Made by a program: the position numbers and the translations under genes
The notes under the pieces: generated by a model
What the model saw: only the letters and a program-made list of their open reading frames with translations
Told to the model about the DNA's origin: nothing
Database searches by the model: none
Origin: CAWBFD01 sp963788115
GTDB lineage: Bacteria > Actinomycetota > Thermoleophilia > Solirubrobacterales > 70-9
Direction of reading: 5' to 3'
Assembly (NCBI GenBank): GCA_963788115.1
Contig: CAWBFD010000004.1
Span: 496,001-560,000, forward strand
Length of the DNA stretch: 64,000 bases
In this document: positions 16,366-26,422 of the stretch, piece after piece
How the letters are laid out: each line of letters begins with the position of its first letter
How positions within the stretch are numbered: the first letter of the stretch is position 1

Positions 16366-17061
16366 ATGTCGGCGCCGGTGGATCAGCGTGGGTCCGATCG
16401 GACAGGGGCTGCCGCCGCACGCCGCGCGATCTCCCCTCGCTCACGCGCGGCGCACCTCGGACCGGAGCGTCGCCGCCCGCTCGTCCTCGACGCCGCCTTC
16501 GGGCTCTTCCGCGAACACGGGTACGAAGCCACCTCGATGGAGGCGATTGCCGCCGCGGCCGGGGTCACGAAGCCGGTGGTCTACGACTGCTACCCGAGCA
16601 AGGAGGATCTTTTCAACGCCCTCCTGCAACGCGAGGAACAGCGGGTCTTGAGCGAGATCGCCGCCGCGATTCCAGACACGGACACAGAGGAGGAGGGCGA
16701 CCTCGAACAGAGCTTCGTGCGGGCGCTGACGGCGTTCCTACGCGGAGTCGCCGCCGCACCCGACGCCTACCGCGTGATCTTCCTCGGCGAGGGCGGAGTC
16801 AACGCCGCCGTCGCCGAGCGCGTGCGCCGCGGCCGTGAGCGCCAAGTCGAGGCGATCGCCGTCCTGGCCCGACCGCTGCTCGGCGGGATCGAGATCGATG
16901 GCGAGCTCGACCGAACCGCCCGGTTACTGGGCCATGTCGTGGTCGGCCTCGCCGAGGCCGGGGCGAGGGCGATGCTCAGCGAGCCCGATCGCTGGACCCC
17001 GGAGTCGCTCGGCCGGGCGCTCGGCCGGATCGCCGCGGGTGGGGAGGGAGCACTGCGATGA
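16366..17061 (+). CDS. TetR/AcrR family transcriptional regulator
   Basis: 231 residues. A 35-residue Ser/Arg-rich N-terminal extension precedes the DNA-binding domain (about residues 36-85: LVLDAAFGLFREHGYEATSM, AIAAAAGVTKPVVYDCYPSK). The rest is a helical ligand domain typical of TetR_C. It is divergent from SCP2/acyl-CoA dehydrogenase genes, so an acyl-CoA-responsive repressor of that operon is a reasonable inference. The start is not certain: the purine-rich GGTAGGA lies unusually close to ATG 16366. It overlaps the following membrane gene by 4 bases. Confidence 0.88.
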   Translation: MSAPVDQRGSDRTGAAAARRAISPRSRAAHLGPERRRPLVLDAAFGLFREHGYEATSMEAIAAAAGVTKPVVYDCYPSKEDLFNALLQREEQRVLSEIAAAIPDTDTEEEGDLEQSFVRALTAFLRGVAAAPDAYRVIFLGEGGVNAAVAERVRRGRERQVEAIAVLARPLLGGIEIDGELDRTARLLGHVVVGLAEAGARAMLSEPDRWTPESLGRALGRIAAGGEGALR

Positions 17062-17486
17062 GCCTCTCGGCCCCGCTTCGCGCAACCGGTCGGGCCATCT
17101 GGAGCGTCGTGCGGCTGCTCCTGATCGCCGTCGCGGTCGTTCTCTTCGGCGCGGGTATCCCGCTGCTCTGGGTCTGGGTCGGCTCGCAGCTCCAGGGCGG
17201 GACCTCACCCTCGATGGCCGGGCTCGGGGCGGCGCTCCTGGGGATCGTCGGGTCCTACGGCCTGCTCGCCTGGGCCTTCGCCTGGATCAAGGACCGCACC
17301 AGCTCCGAGGCCCAGCGCCCGGTTCGCTACGAGTGGAACCGCAGCCTCAGCGCCGAGCGCCCCCAGGGCCCGCGGAGCACCCACACACTCGAGGACATCG
17401 CCGTGGCGGCGACCATCGTCGTCGCGGTGGTCTGCTCGATCTGGTTCCTGCTGTTCGGGAGCCCGGGGACGCCGGTCACCCCCTGA
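17058..17486 (+). CDS. Small membrane protein, unknown function
   Basis: 142 residues with three predicted membrane helices: LLLIAVAVVLFGAGIPLLWV (about 20-40), GLGAALLGIVGSYGLLAWAF (about 55-75) and IAVAATIVVAVVCSIWFLLF (about 113-133). The loop between helices two and three is charged and probably cytoplasmic. It overlaps the TetR gene by 4 bases (ATGA), so translation is coupled. I recognise no family. A role in the TetR regulon, such as transport or membrane sensing, is only a guess from coupling. Confidence 0.75.
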   Translation: MSLSAPLRATGRAIWSVVRLLLIAVAVVLFGAGIPLLWVWVGSQLQGGTSPSMAGLGAALLGIVGSYGLLAWAFAWIKDRTSSEAQRPVRYEWNRSLSAERPQGPRSTHTLEDIAVAATIVVAVVCSIWFLLFGSPGTPVTP

Positions 17487-17565
17487 GGCGGCCGCAGCCA
17501 CGGACGTGGGATCATCCGCGGCGGGTGTGGGTGAACCCGCACCGATTGCACTGCCCCCATGACAG

Positions 17566-17594
17566 TGTTCAGCCGTATGCATGAGCTCTTGACT
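17566..17594 (+). repeat. Short sequence resembling part of the 44678-44834 inverted repeat
   Basis: TGTTCAGCCG (17566-17575) and GCATGAGCTCTTGACT (17579-17594) match, with one gap and one mismatch, segments of the large inverted repeat after metE (TGTTCAGCCG at 44701-44710 and GCATAGCTCCTGACT at 44749-44763). The order is the same but the intervening 38 bases are missing. It lies directly before the truncated 5' end of a pseudogene. It may be a decayed copy, but the similarity is short. Confidence 0.35.
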
Positions 17595-17596
17595 CG

Positions 17597-18917
17597 GTGC
17601 GCTTCCTCGCCAACGCGCCGGGCGCCCCCCTGAGCCAGTCCCAGAAGCGCGATTACCTCACCTCGATCACCTACAAGCAGTACCTGCAGGACCACGTCGG
17701 GATCAACGACGAGGCGTTCCATGGTGAGTACTGGCGCGGCTCGGGCAGCCTGCTCGGCGCCGGCGGTCAGGCGGTGTCGGCGGCCGACTGCTGGATCCTC
17801 GGACGCCCGGGATTCCCGGACGCGGTCGGCCTCGGCGACACCGAGGACATCGAGCTGGCCGGGATCGGGCGAACCCCATTCCAGGACTCGCGCTCGAACT
17901 CGGATCCTAGCCGCGCCTGGCCCGACGGCAACACCTCGCTGCTGCGCCTCGCGCTGGCCAGGATGATCCCGAACGCGTTCCCCGACGTCGACGTCGGCGA
18001 CGGCCCCGCTCGTCCCGGACCAGCTCAGCATCCTCAAGGCCCAGGCGAGATACGACCAGCTCGACCACCCGAACAACAACGTCCGGATCCGGCTCAACAG
18101 CACCGTCTACAACGTCGAGCCTCGGAGCGACGGGGGCTATTCACCGATCGACTACGTGGTCAACGATGTCGACGGCGTCCTCAAGTACAAGGCCGGCGGC
18201 AAAGGCCTGCGAGTAGCGGCCAGGCACGTGATCATGGCGTGCTGGAATCGGGTCACCGCCCAGGTGGTCGAAGGCCTCCCGCAGTCGAACGTCGAGGGGC
18301 TCTGCTACGCGCGCAAGGTGCCGCTGATCTACGGCAGGGCCGGCCTCAACAACTGGCAGGCGTTCGCCGACTCCAAGGTCTCGAACGTGAGCCCGAGGGG
18401 GACGGGCCTGTTCTGGGACACCTTCAGCGTCGCCGCCGGGGCGGGGTTCGGTCCCAACGCGACACCGGGCAAGTACTACGGCCCGACTCCGAACCAGCCC
18501 CCGAGTGCCCCGGCGCAGCTGACCTTCCAGGTGGTCCCCAACCATCCCGACGCGATCCCTCAGCTGTTCGCCTACTCGACCGGTCAGCAGATGCTGCTGG
18601 AGATGAGCTGGGAGGACCTCGAGGATTCGGTTATCGACCTGATCGACCGCACGGTGAACAAGGAGGGCGGCGACTTCGACCCCGAGAGGGATATCCACGA
18701 CTGGAAGATCAATCGCTGGAACTACGGCTACGCACACGAGCTGACCTCGACCTTCGACCCGTCGGCTTACGGGCCGGTCGAACAGCAACCTCAGTACGCG
18801 GGTCGCCAGCCGTTCAAGAATGTCGGGATCGCTTGCTCCGATTCGGAGCTGTTCGCCTACACCCACAGCGCGATCAACGAGGGGTACCGGGCGGTGCAGG
18901 ATCTCCCGAGCCTCTAG
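17597..18917 (+). pseudogene. Decayed spermidine-dehydrogenase-like FAD amine oxidase
   Basis: Coding similarity runs through two reading frames. From 17597 the frame encodes residues such as LTSITYKQYLQDHVG and AWPDGNTSLLRLALARMIP. Near 17990-18000 it shifts to the next frame, which continues with LVPDQLSILKAQARYDQLDH, HVIMACWNRVTAQVVEGLP and so on to a stop at 18917. The segments, taken together, resemble the middle and C-terminal parts of spermidine dehydrogenase-like flavoproteins. The N-terminal FAD-binding GxGxxG region is missing and a stop (17582) lies just upstream. A 5' deletion plus a frameshift makes an inactive remnant likely. Confidence 0.72.
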
Positions 18918-18927
18918 CGAGGAGTGA

Positions 18928-20289
18928 ATGCCGGCGCCAGGACTGAGCGTCAGCCGGGGCGCCTTACACGATCTGCGCGCCGACATCAGTGGCGAGGTAA
19001 TCGGTCCTGGGGAGAACGGGTATGACCGCTGCCGCTCCGTCTTCAATCAAATGGTCGACCGGCGGCCCGCCGCAATCGTTCGCTGCCACTCCCCTGATGA
19101 TGTAGCGAGCGCCCTCGCGTTTCGAGCGAAGCACGATCTGCCGGTCGCAGTTCGCAGCGGCGGGACGTCGGACCACGCGACGGTGAATAACGGCATCGTG
19201 ATCGACGTCTCGCCCATGAAGAACGTCGAGATCGACTCGGCAGCGCGGATCGCGCGGGTCGGCCCGGGCCTCACATGGGGACAGATGGACGGCGCGACCC
19301 AGAGGCACGGCCTCGCCGTGACCGGCGGAAGGGTGTCGGGCCTGGGCGTCGCCGGCGTTGCTCTCGGAGGCGGCACCGGCTGGCTCGAGCGGATGTTCGG
19401 CCCCACCTGCCAGAGCCTGATCGGCGCGGAGGTGGTGCTGGCAGACGGGCACGTCGAGCGTGCGAGCGAGGCATCGACCCCCGATCTCCTGTGGGCGCTG
19501 CGGGGCGGCGGTGGCAACTTCGGGGTCGTGACGGAGCTCGTCTTTCGGCTCCATCCAGTCGGGCCGAGACTGCTCGGTGGACTGATGACGTACCCGCGCG
19601 ATCGGGTCGGCGAGGTGGCGCGGTTCTACCGCGACTACATGGAGGCGGGGCCGGACGAGCTCGGAGGGGGGTTGGTCATGTTTCCGGGCCGCGGTGGCGC
19701 CCTCACGGTGGCCTTTTGCTTCGTGGGGGCGATCGAGGACGGCGAGCGCATGCTGGCCCCACTTCGCGAGCTTCGTCCGTCAATGGACGCGGTCGCGCCG
19801 AACGAGTACCGCGCGTTTCAGCACATGACGGACCTCCAGAACCCGTTTGGGATGCGTGCGTGTCTCAGAGCTGGATTCCTGCGCGAGCTCACTGGGGAAG
19901 CCTTGAAGCGGGCGATCGCCCGGGCCAATCAACCCGCCTCGAGTCTCTCCCACGTGATGCTTCGGCCCCTGGGAGGAGCGATGAGTCGCCTCGATCACAG
20001 GGGAATGGCACTGAGGGTTCCCGATGCGCGATGGTCGTATGAATGCCGCAGCCTCTGGCCCCCGGTGCCGAGCCTGGATCACGGCAATATCGAGTGGACG
20101 AAGGGATTCGCCGACGAGATCGAGCCGTTTACGGTGGGCGGGACGTACCCGAGCCTTATCGGCCCCGATGAGGGAGAAGGGCGGCTGGTCGCGTGCTATG
20201 GCGGTGACGGCTACGCGAGGCTCCGGCGCCTCAAGGCTCGCTACGACCCCGAGAACGTGTTCTGCCTGAATCCGAACATCCAGCCGTAG
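18928..20289 (+). CDS. FAD-binding (BBE-type) oxidoreductase
   Basis: 453 residues with a FAD_binding_4 domain (AAIVRCHSPDDVASALAFRA, RSGGTSDHATVNNGIVIDVS, GLGVAGVALGGGTGWLERMFG) and a C-terminal berberine-bridge segment ending YDPENVFCLNPNIQ. The family includes 6-hydroxynicotine oxidase, sugar oxidases and tailoring oxidases. The histidine normally used for covalent FAD linkage (GGH) is Thr here, so the flavin is probably not linked through it. The Cys of the second site (PTCQSL) is present. Third-position base use looks less GC-rich than its neighbours. It starts 10 bases after the pseudogene. Confidence 0.85.
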   Translation: MPAPGLSVSRGALHDLRADISGEVIGPGENGYDRCRSVFNQMVDRRPAAIVRCHSPDDVASALAFRAKHDLPVAVRSGGTSDHATVNNGIVIDVSPMKNVEIDSAARIARVGPGLTWGQMDGATQRHGLAVTGGRVSGLGVAGVALGGGTGWLERMFGPTCQSLIGAEVVLADGHVERASEASTPDLLWALRGGGGNFGVVTELVFRLHPVGPRLLGGLMTYPRDRVGEVARFYRDYMEAGPDELGGGLVMFPGRGGALTVAFCFVGAIEDGERMLAPLRELRPSMDAVAPNEYRAFQHMTDLQNPFGMRACLRAGFLRELTGEALKRAIARANQPASSLSHVMLRPLGGAMSRLDHRGMALRVPDARWSYECRSLWPPVPSLDHGNIEWTKGFADEIEPFTVGGTYPSLIGPDEGEGRLVACYGGDGYARLRRLKARYDPENVFCLNPNIQP

Positions 20290-20304
20290 CGATCAGAGGA
20301 GAGC

Positions 20305-20347
20305 GGGGCACCGCGCCGCCGACCTGAACGGATGCCCCGGGGCGGCG
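20305..20347. repeat. Two interleaved inverted repeats in a convergent gap
   Basis: GGGGCA (20305-20310) pairs with TGCCCC (20333-20338), and CGCCGCC (20314-20320) pairs with GGCGGCG (20341-20347). The order A-B-A'-B' allows either of two exclusive hairpins or a pseudoknot. It lies between the convergent FAD oxidase and acyl-CoA dehydrogenase genes and may help end transcription from both sides. The arms are short in GC-rich DNA, so chance is possible. Confidence 0.4.
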
Positions 20348-20366
20348 GATGTGGCGCTCGTCGCAC

Positions 20367-21569
20367 CTACAGCCCGTACGAGCGCCCGATCACGTCGAGC
20401 ATGATCTCGTCGGTGCCGGCGCCGATGCGGTTGAGGCGGACGTCGCGGTAGGCGCGCTCGATCTCGTACTCCTTCATGTAGCCGTATCCGCCGAGGATCT
20501 GGACGCACTCGTCGGCGACCTCGCAGCAGACCCTCGAGGCGAACAGCTTCGCCATCGTGATCTCGCGCACCGGGTACTCGCCGTTGGCGAACCGCCACGC
20601 CGTGGCGTAGTTGAACTGCTTCGCCGCCTCGGTCTTCATCGCCATGTCCGCGAACTTGTGGCGGATCGCCTGGAACCTGCCGATCGGGCGCCCGAACGCC
20701 TCGCGCTCCTTCGCGTACTCGAGGGTGCGCTCGATCATCCGCTCGGCGCCGGCGTGGCAGCCGGCGGCGGCCACCAGCCGCTCTCCCTGGAGCTCCCAGC
20801 TGATGTGGTAGAAGCCCTTGCCGACCTCGCCGAGCACGGCGCTCTCGGGGACACGCAGCTCCTCGAACGCGAGCTCCGCCGTGTCGGACGCGTGCATGCC
20901 CATCTTCTCCAGCGTCCGCGAGACGCTGAACCCGGGGAGCGGATCGCCGTTCTGGTCGCGGAGGTCGACCACGAACAGGGTGATCCCCGCGTGCCCGGCG
21001 TCCGGATCCGTCTTCGCCACCAGCACGCAGAAGTCGGCCCGGGCGCCGTTGGTGATGAAGATCTTCGAGCCCGAGATCACGTACTCGTCCCCGTCCCGGA
21101 TCGCCCTGGTCCGGATTCCGGCGACGTCGGACCCGGCGCCGGGCTCCGTGATCGCGAGGCAGCCGATCCGCTCGCCCCTGAGCCCGGGGACGAGGTAGCG
21201 CTGCTTCTGCTCCTCGGTGCCGAGCAGGTGAATCGGGGGGAGGACCATGTCGGTCTGGACGGCGAAGCCCATGTTGGTCCCCCCGGAGCCGGAGTAGCTC
21301 ATGCACTCCGCGCGCACCAGCGAGTAGAAGTAGTCGCCGCCCTGCCCTCCGTACTCCTCGGGGAAGCAGAGGCCGAGGAACCCCAGCTCGCCTGCGCGGC
21401 GCATGACCTCGCTCGGCCACTGGGTCTCCTCCCACTCGTTGCGATGCGGCCAGAGCTCCTTCTTGACCCACGCCTTGAGCGACTCGCGCAGGTCCTCGTG
21501 CTCGTCGGTGAAGATGAAGTGGCTGCGGGTCGCGTTGTGCTCGGGCTTGATCACGGTCGCTTGGGTCAC
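20367..21569 (-). CDS. Acyl-CoA dehydrogenase
   Basis: 400 residues, full-length, with CLAITEPGAGSDVAGIRTRA, GSKIFITNGARADF, KMGMHASDTAELAFEEL and QILGGYGYMKEYEIERAYRDVRL. It closely follows the pattern of the dehydrogenase at 13296. GTG 21569 is preceded by a clear AAGGAG site, which supports that start. It is divergent from the enoyl-CoA hydratase/carboxyltransferase operon, so it probably catalyses the first oxidation of the pathway those genes serve. It shares a 67-base AT-rich promoter region with them. Confidence 0.93.
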   Translation of the reverse strand: MTQATVIKPEHNATRSHFIFTDEHEDLRESLKAWVKKELWPHRNEWEETQWPSEVMRRAGELGFLGLCFPEEYGGQGGDYFYSLVRAECMSYSGSGGTNMGFAVQTDMVLPPIHLLGTEEQKQRYLVPGLRGERIGCLAITEPGAGSDVAGIRTRAIRDGDEYVISGSKIFITNGARADFCVLVAKTDPDAGHAGITLFVVDLRDQNGDPLPGFSVSRTLEKMGMHASDTAELAFEELRVPESAVLGEVGKGFYHISWELQGERLVAAAGCHAGAERMIERTLEYAKEREAFGRPIGRFQAIRHKFADMAMKTEAAKQFNYATAWRFANGEYPVREITMAKLFASRVCCEVADECVQILGGYGYMKEYEIERAYRDVRLNRIGAGTDEIMLDVIGRSYGL

Positions 21570-21619
21570 TGCTCGCTCCTTGCTTGGGCGTGGCGCCGTT
21601 CGGCTTGCGTGAAGTGTAG

Positions 21620-21635
21620 AGTAATACTTCTTACT
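21620..21635 (+). promoter_or_regulatory. Candidate operator in the divergent acyl-CoA dehydrogenase/hydratase promoter
   Basis: AGTAA-TACTTC-TTACT is a 5-bp inverted repeat with a 6-base spacer within an AT-rich island (21614-21638) that touches the ATG at 21637. It also contains the direct repeat TACTTCTTACTT. A -10-like TAATAC lies inside it. The architecture resembles TetR/ArsR operator sites elsewhere in the window. The regulator is unknown; the MerR at 26419 is a candidate. Confidence 0.45.
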
Positions 21636-21636
21636 T

Positions 21637-22418
21637 ATGACTGGCGAGCACGTCCTCTACGAGGTCAACGAAGGGGTGGCCACGGTCACCCTCAACGATC
21701 CCGAGAAGCGCAACATGCTCTCGGCCCCGATGCTGAGCGAGCTGGTTGCGGCGGTCGAGCGCGCCCGGGACGACCGGGCGGTGCGGGCGATGGTCCTGAC
21801 CGGTGCGGGCGAGAAGGCTTTCTGCGCCGGCGCCGACCTCGGCGGCTTCGCGGCCGCGGCCCCGCTGGTGCAAAAGCACTACGCATCCGATCTCTTCCTC
21901 GAGTTCTTCCGGCTGATGCCGCGGCTGGGCAAGCCGTCCCTCGCCGCCGTCAACGGCCATGTGCTCGCCGGCGGGCTCGGGCTCGCGCTGTCGTGCGACC
22001 TGGTGATCGCCAAGGAGGGGGCGACCTTCGGGACCCCGGAGATCAACGTCGGCGCCTTCCCGTACATGATCATGTCGCTGATCTACCGCAACGTTCCCCG
22101 CAAGAAGGTGAACGAGATGATCCTCCTTGGGGAGCGCCTGTCGGCCGAGGAGGCGGTCACCTACGGGCTCGCCAACAAGGCGGTGCCCGCCGAGGAGTTC
22201 GACGCGGCGGTCGCCGACTGGGCCGGCAAGCTCGCCGCGAAGAGCCCGGTGTTGATGCGCCTCGGCCACGACGCGATGTATCGCCAGCAGGACATGGCGC
22301 TCGACGACGCCCTCGAGTACCTCCGTTCGCAGCTCTCGCTCACCTTCTCGACCGAGGACATCCAAGAGGGCGTACGGGCGTTCTTCGAGAAGCGCGATCC
22401 GCAGTGGAAGGGGCGGTG

Positions 22419-22419
<1 letters not shown>
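21637..22419 (+). CDS. Enoyl-CoA hydratase/isomerase
   Basis: 260 residues of crotonase fold. The oxyanion-hole regions are GEKAFCAGADLGG (about 51-63) and AAVNGHVLAGGLGLALSCDL (about 105-124); TFGTPEINVGAFPYM follows at the second catalytic-glutamate region. The C-terminal helix ends EDIQEGVRAFFEKRDPQWKGR, typical of bacterial hydratases. It overlaps the downstream carboxyltransferase start by 3 bases (TGATG). Together with the divergent dehydrogenase it makes a compact acyl-CoA (possibly branched-chain) degradation unit. Confidence 0.92.
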
Positions 22420-24005
<1,586 letters not shown>

Positions 24006-24053
24006 CGCGCGGGGTTGACGAACGACTGGCACCAAGGGAAGAGGTACCGGCCC

Positions 24054-24098
24054 CGAGTGTCGACTTTTGCTCGCTATGCGCGCCCAAGTCGACACTCG
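24054..24098 (+). repeat. Perfect 13-bp hairpin with conserved-core loop (a)
   Basis: CGAGTGTCGACTT (24054-24066) and AAGTCGACACTCG (24086-24098) are exact complements around a 19-base loop beginning TTGCTCGCTATGCG. The loop matches the one at 53941-53958 (TTGCTCCTATACG) although the stems are unrelated. It lies 48 bases after the carboxyltransferase stop. It probably acts at the RNA level as a terminator or processing site. No U-run follows the second arm. Confidence 0.8.
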
Positions 24099-24117
24099 AC
24101 GTGCGCTGGGCCGCTTG

Positions 24118-24153
24118 TGGCGCTTGTTGCCGCATACCGACTACAAAGCGCCA
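24118..24153. repeat. Imperfect hairpin in the carboxyltransferase-BKACE gap
   Basis: TGGCGCT (24118-24124) plus TGT (24125-24127) pair with ACA (24043 offset 100: 24143-24145) and AGCGCCA (24147-24153), leaving one bulged A. The 15-base loop includes CCGCATACCG, whose complement contains TATGCGG, close to the core motif of the other hairpins. It follows hairpin (a) by 19 bases. Confidence 0.5.
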
Positions 24154-24160
24154 ACCTCCC

Positions 24161-24188
24161 GGGCACCCTCCCTACGTGCCCTGCTTTT
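24161..24188 (+). terminator. Short hairpin with T-tail before the BKACE gene
   Basis: GGGCAC (24161-24166) pairs with GTGCCC (24176-24181) across a 9-base loop and is followed by TGCTTTT. The stem is short but is the only element in this gap with a T-run, so it may end readthrough from the carboxyltransferase gene. It lies 22 bases before the BKACE start. Confidence 0.4.
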
Positions 24189-24209
24189 CGACCTGCCAGG
24201 AGCACCCGT

Positions 24210-25187
24210 ATGAGCCGCTTCTCCGACCCCGTGATCATCAGCTGCTCGATCTCCGGCGCGATCGCCAACCGCGACCAGTGCCCGGCGATCCCCTACACGC
24301 CCGAGGAGTACGCGGCCGAGGCGCGCCGCGCGGTCGACCAGGGCGCCTCGCAGATCCACATCCACGCGCGCACGCCGGACGGCGTCCCCTCCTACGAGGT
24401 CGAGGATTTCCGCGCGATCACCGAGGCGATCCGGGCCGCGGTCGACGACGTGATCGTCAACTACTCGACCGGCGCGATCGGCGTCTCGGTGGAGAAGCGG
24501 ATCGAGTACCTGCACGAGCTGCGCCCGGATGTGGCGGCCCTGAACATGAGCTCGATGAACTACGCGAAGTACTCGCGCCGGCGCAAGGACTTCGTGTTCA
24601 AGGCGGTGTTCGAGAACTCCTTCGACACGATCATCGAGTTCCTGACCGCGATGCGCGAGCTCGAGATCAAGCCCGAGCACGAGTGCTTCGACGCGGGACA
24701 CGTGGCCAACCTCGACCCGCTGCTCGACATGGAGCTCTTGGCCGAGCCGCTGCAGATCTCGCTGGTGATGGGGGTCAACGGCGGGATTCGCCCGAACGCC
24801 CGAAACGTCGCGCTCATGTCGGAGCAGATCCCGGGGGGCGCCGAGGGCCGGAACCAGTGGCAGGTGATCGGCATCTCCCGCGACCAGTGGCGACTCGTGG
24901 GGGCCGCGCTCGCCCTGGGGGGCAACGTGCGCGCCGGGCTCGAGGACAACTTCTACCTGCCGAGCGGGGAGATGGCGAGGTCGAACGGCGAGCTGATCGC
25001 GAAGGCGCGGCAGATGGCGGAGGACGTGGGCCGACGCGCCGCGACGGTGGAGGAGGCGCGCGAGATGCTTGGGCTTGCGCCCAAGCATCAAGCAACACCC
25101 GCGGCCTCCTCCCAGCGAGCGTCAGCGAGCGGTGATCCCGGCGAAGCCGGGATTCGTCCGGGGGCCGCGGGGTACCGGTCGGCGTGA
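24210..25187 (+). CDS. 3-keto-5-aminohexanoate cleavage enzyme family (BKACE)
   Basis: 325 residues of a TIM-barrel Zn enzyme family that cleaves beta-keto acids with acetyl-CoA. Motifs include the N-terminal IISCSISGAIANRDQCPAIP, the metal-binding QIHIHARTPDG, NYSTGAIG, and a C-terminal HVANLDPLL/GLEDNFYLPSGE. ATG 24210 has an AGGAG site 8 bases upstream. A C-terminal extension of about 35 residues (Ala/Ser/Gly-rich) goes beyond the barrel. The next gene overlaps by 4 bases. The keto-acid substrate is unknown; context with acyl-CoA enzymes suggests a catabolic intermediate. Confidence 0.9.
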   Translation: MSRFSDPVIISCSISGAIANRDQCPAIPYTPEEYAAEARRAVDQGASQIHIHARTPDGVPSYEVEDFRAITEAIRAAVDDVIVNYSTGAIGVSVEKRIEYLHELRPDVAALNMSSMNYAKYSRRRKDFVFKAVFENSFDTIIEFLTAMRELEIKPEHECFDAGHVANLDPLLDMELLAEPLQISLVMGVNGGIRPNARNVALMSEQIPGGAEGRNQWQVIGISRDQWRLVGAALALGGNVRAGLEDNFYLPSGEMARSNGELIAKARQMAEDVGRRAATVEEAREMLGLAPKHQATPAASSQRASASGDPGEAGIRPGAAGYRSA

Positions 25188-26422
25188 GCGAGCGGCCGCT
25201 TAGCGACGTCCGCATCCTCGACCTCACCCGCCTGCTCCCGGGCGGTTTCTGCTCGCTGCTCCTGGCCGACCTCGGCGCCGACGTGGTCAAGGTCGAGGAC
25301 ACCGGTCAGGGCGACTACGTGCGCTGGGCCCCGCCGTACTACGGCGCCGACGAGCACCAGGCGCTGGGCACCCGCTCGGCGCTGTACCTGGCTCTCAACC
25401 GGGGCAAGCGCTCGATCCGGGTCGATCTCAAGTCGGCGGACGGCAAGGCCGCGTTCCTGCGCCTGGCCGGCAGCTTCGACGTCGTGCTCGAGAGCTTCCG
25501 CCCCGGCGTCCTCGACCGCCTCGGGTGTGGGTACGAGGCCCTGCGGGGGGTCAACCCGCGGATCGTGTACTGCGCGATCACCGGCTACGGCCAGACCGGT
25601 CCGAACACCCAGCGGGCCGGCCATGACACCAACTACCTGGCGCTGTGCGGGCTCCTGGGCCTCACCGGCGCCGCCGACGGCCCGCCGGTCCAGTCGGCGG
25701 GCCAGATCGCCGACCTCGGCGGGGGCGGGCTGATTGCCGCGGTCGGGGTGCTGGCGGCGCTTCGCGAGCGGGAGCGCTCCGGCGAGGGCCAGATGGTCGA
25801 CGTCTCGATGACCGACGGGGCGCTGTCGTGGCTGGCGATGGTCGCCGCCCAGTACCTGTGCGACGGGCAGGTCCCGGGCCGCGGCGCCGGGACGCTCAAC
25901 GGCGGCATCGCGTGCTACCTCCCGTACGAGTGCGCGGACGGCTGGGTCAGCTGCGGGGCGCTCGAGCCGAAGTTCTGGCAGGCGTTCTGCCGGGGCGTCG
26001 GACGCGAGGAGCTGGTGGGGGCGCAGTTCGCCTCGCCGGGCTCCGAGGGGTGGCGGCAGGTCGCCGAGGTCTTTCGCTCCCGCACCCGCGAGCAGTGGCG
26101 CGCGTTCAACGACGAGCACGACTGTTGCATCGAGCCGATCCTCGATCTCGATCAGGCGCTCGACTCCGACCTCGTCCGGGAGCGCGAGATGGTGGTCGAG
26201 GTGGAGCAGCCGCACATCGGGCCGGTGCGCCTGCTGGGCGCCCCGGTGAGGCTCTCGCGGACGCCGGCGGACCCGCTGAGGCCCGCGCCGGCCCTGGGCG
26301 AGCACACGACGGAGGTCTTGCGCGAGTCCGGGCTCTCGGAGGAGGAGGTCGCGGCGCTGCTCGAGAGCGGAGCGGCCGCCGGGCCGAACCTCGCCATCGC
26401 GTCAGAGAGGTTCATGGGATGA
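25184..26422 (+). CDS. CoA transferase, CaiB/BaiF (family III)
   Basis: 412 residues. The N-terminal CoA-binding region (VRILDLTRLLPGGFCSLLLADLGADVVKVE) and the catalytic aspartate region (AGHDTNYLALCGLLG) are typical of family III CoA transferases and of related racemases. An alpha-methylacyl-CoA racemase function cannot be excluded, because that clade shares these motifs. It probably activates a carboxylate using an acyl-CoA donor in the pathway of its operon. It overlaps both neighbours by 4 bases (GTGA upstream, ATGA downstream). Confidence 0.92.
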   Translation: MSERPLSDVRILDLTRLLPGGFCSLLLADLGADVVKVEDTGQGDYVRWAPPYYGADEHQALGTRSALYLALNRGKRSIRVDLKSADGKAAFLRLAGSFDVVLESFRPGVLDRLGCGYEALRGVNPRIVYCAITGYGQTGPNTQRAGHDTNYLALCGLLGLTGAADGPPVQSAGQIADLGGGGLIAAVGVLAALRERERSGEGQMVDVSMTDGALSWLAMVAAQYLCDGQVPGRGAGTLNGGIACYLPYECADGWVSCGALEPKFWQAFCRGVGREELVGAQFASPGSEGWRQVAEVFRSRTREQWRAFNDEHDCCIEPILDLDQALDSDLVREREMVVEVEQPHIGPVRLLGAPVRLSRTPADPLRPAPALGEHTTEVLRESGLSEEEVAALLESGAAAGPNLAIASERFMG

